Of a stretch of DNA of 64,000 nt, positions 58,746 to 64,000 are shown piece after piece; the stretch's first letter is position 1, and each line of letters opens with the position of its first letter. A model generated the notes under the pieces. That model did no database searches and had not been told where the DNA came from. It saw only the letters and a program-made list of their open reading frames with translations. The position numbers were made by a program, and so were the translations under genes. The stretch is from Limonium bicolor (Eukaryota; Streptophyta; Magnoliopsida; Caryophyllales; Plumbaginaceae), in assembly GCA_023374045.1 (NCBI GenBank), contig CM041776.1:136217296-136281295 (forward strand), given 5' to 3'.

Positions 58746-59887
58746 CCAAACACTTACAAAAAAAAATGTTTTTATAATATGACTATCGTAATCATGTGTA
58801 TGTATATGTATATGCCTATACACCGGTATGCATGTATAAGTAGTACACACCATTAATAAGGTAATAATGGTAAGAAAGTAAGTAAGTTTGTAAGAAAACA
58901 GTTTATGAAGTAGTAAAGGAGATAATGGTTTTATAACCAAGTAAGAAAGTAATGGAGTAGTAAGTATGCATTGAAAGTATCAATGAAGGAGTAAGTAGAT
59001 CAATAATAGATCATTGATCATACTACTTCATGTATGTATAGGAATCCCATAGTTGAGCTCCAAAGGGACCGGTAGTATCCTACGACGGTGAATGGTATGA
59101 TTTCTTCATGCTCTGTATCCTAACCTGGTTACCCCGATTTGTGTGCTTATGTGATCACCAATAAGATAAATGCACGATTCGGACTTATAATGCACTTAAC
59201 TGTGTTTGAACTATTTGTTCTTGTTGTATCTCTTGAGCAATTAGTTTGTATAATTCATGAAATGAATGAATGGAATTGAGAAGTATGTGTAAGTATTGTG
59301 TACTTGAGTATTGTATGTATGTATGGAAATGAAGTATTGACTTCTACTAATTCCTAACATTCTAACTCCTAACTTGAGTAATGAGTAAATGGAATGAGTA
59401 GAAGTCCGATATAGTTTCGGCCACGCGTGAGGATAAGGAAACAAGAGGTTGGATCCAAATCCTGGCTGTAATCTTTTCCTTGGACCAATTCCCTTGAATG
59501 GGTAGCATCCTGGATTAGTGGGCCACCCTAAAGCCCGGTGGTGGGATGTAGTAATCCCTGCCCGGAGGTCATACCGACTTAACTGGAAGTAAAGTATGTA
59601 AGAAGTAAGTATTGTATGTGTATTGGTCTTGACTATTGTAAGTCATTGACCGGAAGTAAAGTAGTATCGAACACCCGATTAACCCGGGTGTGTAATGAAG
59701 CTAACTGGACCTTTGAATGTATTGGAGAATTGTATCTCCGTATTGTGTATTGGGTATGTAATGAGTATGTATTGTGTATGTGTATCCTGAAAGATGGTAA
59801 GTAAGTATTGGTTGACTTGTATTGTCTTCCAAGCATGTAATGTACTGTGCGTACGTATGTATCCTTGTGTAGTATTGTACATGAATG

Positions 59888-59935
59888 AAAGCATGTATGT
59901 ATGTATGTATGAATGTATGTATGTATTGCAAAATG
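59888..59935 (+). repeat. GTAT microsatellite
   Basis: (GTAT)n with one GAAT interruption, inside LTR C. Shorter GTAT runs occur from 59240 on. Confidence 0.8.
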
Positions 59936-60354
59936 AATTGCATGTATTCGACCCAAATGGTCGGCGTACCCTCGCTAGTACGCGGGGTATGCGGTTATCA
60001 TATTCAGCGAAAGCTGACCCCCTCGGGGGAACATTTTAGTGTGCAGGTACCCGGAGCGAATACGGTCAAGGTAAGAGACCGGTGCGCGCCTCGTAATCAG
60101 AAGTATCTAGTTTGTGAGGAATGGGTAGCAGATTGATTCCTAGTAAGTGTGTATGAATTTGGGAGAAGTACTGTATTGATTTTGGAACCTAGTAAACTCG
60201 GTATGCGTAGTGTATTATCTTGTACGGAGTTGTGAAGTATTGTATCGAATGGAGTATTGTAGTAATCAGTATGTAATGAGAGTATGTATGTATTAAGTAG
60301 TACTCGGATATTCCGGTCCATCAGACCGATGCTGTATGTAGAGGTAGTAGCCTT

Positions 60355-60376
60355 GTTAGTCACGTGGGTGACTAAC
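60355..60376 (+). repeat. LTR-terminal stem-loop (copy b)
   Basis: GTTAGTCAC (60355-60363) and GTGACTAAC (60368-60376) around GTGG: the same stem and loop as copy a in an otherwise diverged LTR, 103 nt before the LTR end. Confidence 0.85.
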
Positions 60377-60484
60377 GGCATTGTATCACCCGAGGTATGT
60401 AAGTATGTATCTGCTGCGTGACTCGGGAAGCACGAGGAAGTTGGACGGTAATGACTGAATTAATAGTAGGGGTGTTACAAAAAG

Positions 60485-60512
60485 TGGTATCAGAGCGAAG
60501 TATCGCTCTGAT
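60485..60512 (+). other. tRNA-Met primer-binding site within a perfect stem-loop (element C)
   Basis: TGGTATCAGAGC (60485-60496) lies five bases after the LTR. ATCAGAGCGA (60489-60498) pairs perfectly with TCGCTCTGAT (60503-60512) over a 4-nt loop, so eight of the twelve primer-site bases lie in one arm. Confidence 0.85.
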
Positions 60513-63500
60513 GACTGGAAATACCGAGGTAGGAATACCGAGTTAGGAATTAGAAGCTTAGGGCTAAGGGCTGAGTGTTAGCATTAGATATGCTAGTTAG
60601 GAACTACCGAGGAGTACCGGATACCTACAATACCAGTCCCGCCCACCGCAAACCCCATTGTGTAACTTGGGAAAGGATGCCAGAGAGAAGAAAAGCCTTC
60701 TCATACTCGGGGAAAACCCGGTCTGGCAATTGTGAAGCAATCACACAGTAAACAAGAACCGACGTATGGTAGATTCCAAGAAATGGAAGACCCGGAAGTG
60801 GATTCCGGTTGAACAACAATAGCCGCACTTAATAGCGGTAGTATAAACACTCCAACCACAAGGAGGCTACAACTTGCAACAGCATGGGGCGACATGCTAG
60901 CAGTCGCAGAACCTAGCTAAACAACTCGCAACAGGAAAAGAAGCACTAACCGTGCAACGAAATGGAAACAGGAGTAGTAATGAAACCCGAGACACAAGTC
61001 TACGGGACAACAGTAATAGCCAAGCAGCACCACAACGGTGAGCTAGCTGGCTAAGGACATAGTCGGGAGTGACTGACTCCAAAATTACAACGCCAAAAAG
61101 GTTACAAACCTGGCCAACATAGCTCGGATAGCTACAAGAATATTCACAAGATATAATCTGATGTAGCTACAACCGTAATGCCTAAACCAAAACCGGCTCA
61201 GTAACCACAACAAACGTGTGGGAACAAGCAACAAGGAACAACGCAACCAAGTCAAAGGGAAGCTCCAAGGATTGGAGAAGTACCCTGATCAATGACAGCC
61301 ATGTCAAACTCACTGAGAAGTTACTCAGAAGAGTAATTACCTAAGTAAGGGATCAATAAGATCAAGGGAAGAGTCGACAAGACTACCAAACGCAAGCAGA
61401 AACCTACCAAGATTGGTATAGGATTACTCAAAAACCACCAGTACCACGCACTTGCCACGGCAAGTGCAGTAAGAACATGAATATGTAAGGAAGGAACTAA
61501 CATGTCACAAGTACATAGTAGTGTACGGTGACCGTAATGAAACAACCACAGGATCACACATCCTAACAACTAGAAGTATGGAACCTTAGAAAGGCCTAAC
61601 GGCCGGATCACTGTATTTAGAACATACCAGTCAGCGGGAAGCTGGACTTGGTCAAGATTTCAAACATGGCTATGCCATGAAGAATTTCTTTAAACACCGA
61701 ACTGTATTTTCAAACCAAGTTTTCTTTCAAAAATCACAACCTTTCTTAAAACCTTGGATTTTAAAACCAAACCAACAGAATTACGGTGAGTATCATAGAA
61801 TGATACAAGAGGAGTTGACAACAGAATACTTCACCTAGGCGTGTGACGAACGCTACGAGTGTACCCAATTACGGGATGTGGGACAACCGCACTCCGAAGG
61901 AGCTTGTGGGCCTGACAAATAGTCGGGTAAGTGGTAACGTATCAATAAGGTACCCCACGTATGTATACATGTAGTGTACGAAACACGGGAAGTAGTCAAC
62001 TCCGTCCTACGGACCGCGAGTAAATTCTAACCAGAACGACTGGACACCACAGACAATCAAGAGAAGGGAACTCAGAGAATCCATCTGAAGATAGGGAATA
62101 AGAACTAGAAGGTGCAAGGAGCACATACTAGTAAGTATAGACATTGGATATGTCTCAAATAATTCAAGCAATCACCTGACAGCTGGAAAGGATACCCAGC
62201 CTGAACACAGTAAGGCAAAGGCATTGTGAACACAACAATGCTCAACAGACGGGACAGAGTTCTCAAGAGCAACTATGAGATTACCACGAAGCATAATCCA
62301 TCATTAAGGAGGATATTAAACCTAGTACTAAGCACTAGGAACAAGTATAGACGGTCTACCCAAGAACGGGAGACGTTATAACCTGAAGGGATAACTCAAA
62401 TACAATACCACAAGGCGGTATATAGAGAACATAATATATCATGAAAATAGCCGGATGTAACGACATAACCCAACAACCCAGGAGCAATCCTTGAAGGGTG
62501 TCTGAGTTAACAATAGTTGAACAAGCGTCATGATAAGAGCACATGAGCTAGAAGGAACATTCGGTTAGGACCGAAGGGATTTCACTTAACAGGAAATACC
62601 CTAAATTGCTAGAAGGCCCGTATTAACCCCAGATTGCCTAAAGGGTCTCCTATGAACGGAAGCGTGATGTCACGACTTACCATGGAGCCCAGTAAATACC
62701 TCCAACCTATGGGGTACACAAAGAATGGGAACGTGTATAAGCAGCTTGCAAAGAGCATAGCTTGCAGCAATAAGGCTTAAAAGCCACCAACCAACTACGT
62801 TGTGTGAACTCAAACAGTGGCAAAACCCACACCATTACTAATAGGACTTGCAAGAAATATTATCCCATATGACAAGAAATCAACAACTGGACCATCAGTT
62901 TTAACCCAACATCCTGAGTGGCTTGGAGTAATGGTCAACTCAGTGTCACTGTCACTAGAGCATCAGCCTAGTATACAGTTGACAAGCTTTTAACTACTTT
63001 CATGCCTTCTGTAGCAATGATAACACAAGGGCATAGAAATCGGGGTAAATGCCAACATTGGCCTAGTCCACGTCTGGACACTACAGAAACTCGAGGAAAG
63101 TAACCCTCGTTAATCGAAGACCACCCAGGGTGGTGAAGATGTGAACCCTTAGAAGGGCTTCCATCTACCATAACAACAAACTGTGCGTATAGATACTGCC
63201 AAGAGACAACAAATAAGGAAATGAGATTTCCAAACCACTACGCCTACAAGAGGCTGTGAACTGTAGAAGCACATCCCTTTAGAGAATCGAAACTCGAAGG
63301 AGTAAGTATACTCCTTATGCACCCAATCATGTGTGAACCATGTATAAATACTTACACGGTAAACCCCTATCACGAGACCTATGAGTGGAAACACACCCCT
63401 TAATGAGAACTTTCACCTATCAGTGATAGAACACTCTTTAATTAGAGAACGGGACCAGAAAACCCTTGAAGCTTCTTGGGATGTCCCGGTAATGTATATG

Positions 63501-64000
63501 CAAAAGTAAAACCGCATAGCTAGAGCCTATGATCAATGCTCAGCACTATGAGACAGTAATTGTCAAAAACAATCAATGAGTGTGCACATTGCACACCATG
63601 AATGACCGGCGCTCAAGAGAGCTTGTAACCTGATAAACCACTTCATCCTTGGCCAACCAAGTTATTTGGAAAACTATATCATGAATGAGGAAGTAATGTG
63701 AGGTAAGCTAACCTACACATGAAACCTAAACCGAAATAAAATATCTCCACATGGGGAAGATAAAAACATCGTGGTACGCTACGACAACTGTCATACATAT
63801 GAACTAGGATCTCCTAGTGTATTTACACCATAAGGAAATGGTACAAGAGTAAGAATACGGTGCGCAACAAGCGACCGCTATGAGGAAGTAGTAGACAATG
63901 ACATGAAGAACAAGTATGGAAAACAGTCAGAAATATTCCTTCCTATCACATAAGTGACTTACTGTCAAGCGTTCACGCCTCTGCACTCTGTATGACTGAG
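60513..64000 (+). mobile_element. Interior of non-coding element C (continues past the window)
   Basis: No ORF above about 95 codons on any frame, and no gag or pol motif. The first 2.3 kb aligns with the interior of element B (see 26882-28516 and 15060-15893). It contains the palindrome GCACTTGCC/GGCAAGTGC (61448-61467). A short ATG frame at 60677 (MPERRKAFSYSGK, 24 codons) recalls a basic gag start but stops at once. 62830-64000 has no partner in this window and I see no feature in it. LARD-like is the best description. Confidence 0.75.

Larger units (their letters stand above)
56121..60479 (+). mobile_element. 5' LTR of plus-strand non-coding element C (4359 bp)
   Basis: It begins TGAAATACCCC, ends GGGGTGTTACA and is followed by a primer site, hence a 5' LTR. 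The left flank is ATACC (56116-56120). It contains a 400-bp GTCCGACCC array (58341-58745), GTAT-rich microsatellite text (59240-59935), a CCCCC/GGGGG hairpin (60018-60029) then TGCAGGTAC, and the terminal stem-loop (60355-60376). ORFs over the array are repeat by-products. Confidence 0.88.

Noticed and set aside
58261..58749. 162-codon minus-strand ORF
   Set aside because: It lies over the GTCCGACCC tandem array and its protein is just the translated repeat (PTxGSDHSR), so it is not a gene.
59633..59956. Overlapping ORFs rich in His/Tyr/Thr on the minus strand
   Set aside because: They are translations of the GTAT microsatellite region in LTR C.
1..64000. tRNA or rRNA genes, endogenous pararetrovirus
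   Set aside because: No cloverleaf, rRNA core or pararetrovirus coat/movement motif was recognised. The TGGTATCAGAGC matches are retrotransposon primer sites, not tRNA genes.

Overview
The window reads as intergenic chromatin of a eudicot-type plant nuclear genome. It is AT-rich and packed with LTR retrotransposons nested in one another, plus a plant L1-type LINE, Mutator-like and CACTA-like miniature elements, and very little host coding sequence. There are no operons, no rRNA or tRNA genes that I can see, and no CRISPR array. I cannot name the species.

Layout. 1-2210: 3' end and LTR of an Athila-like Ty3/gypsy element. 2296-8252: 5'-truncated Tekay-like chromovirus on the + strand (decayed RT, RNase H, integrase, chromodomain, 3' LTR). 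It sits in the gag of a second, minus-strand element whose gag start, primer site and 5.2-kb LTR fill 8253-13799. 13800-15060: C-rich sequence and Tat/Ogre-like remnant. 15060-32151: a three-level nest. The outer unit is a minus-strand long element without evident coding capacity (LTR 28517-32151, interior 26882-28516 and about 15060-15893). It was split by a Sirevirus-like copia element (15894-26881, target duplication TTTAC), which was itself split by a Tat/Ogre-like solo LTR (23532-25552, target duplication CAGAC). 32152-33490: minus-strand Athila-like LTR carrying a CACTA-like MITE. 33838-36670: internally deleted LINE with a 12-bp target duplication.

The only intact host gene I can support is a two-exon potato-inhibitor-I type serine proteinase inhibitor on the minus strand (38674-39043). 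It lies between a long foldback Mutator-like element (37049-38400) and a near-perfect palindromic MITE (about 39760-40175). 41719-47355 holds a young, nearly complete minus-strand copia element (target duplication AGTTT). 47361-54518 is host-like sequence with two short exons (to 54113 and 54422-54472), interrupted by a 4.36-kb solo LTR (48649-53003, target duplication GTTAG). From 54519 a minus-strand LTR is cut by a + strand copy of the non-coding family (LTR 56121-60479, interior to the window end).

What ties the window together is one gypsy LTR superfamily, beginning TGAAATACC and ending GTGTTACA (once GTGTTGCA), present six times in both autonomous-looking and non-coding versions. Its members share two RNA-like structures. 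One is a stem-loop about 85-125 nt before the LTR end, whose stem sequence changes by compensating substitutions between copies. The other is a stem-loop that includes the tRNA-Met primer-binding site. Separately, LTRs from several unrelated lineages carry clusters of GC-rich palindromes built on GTCCG/CGGAC. These are the observations most worth checking.
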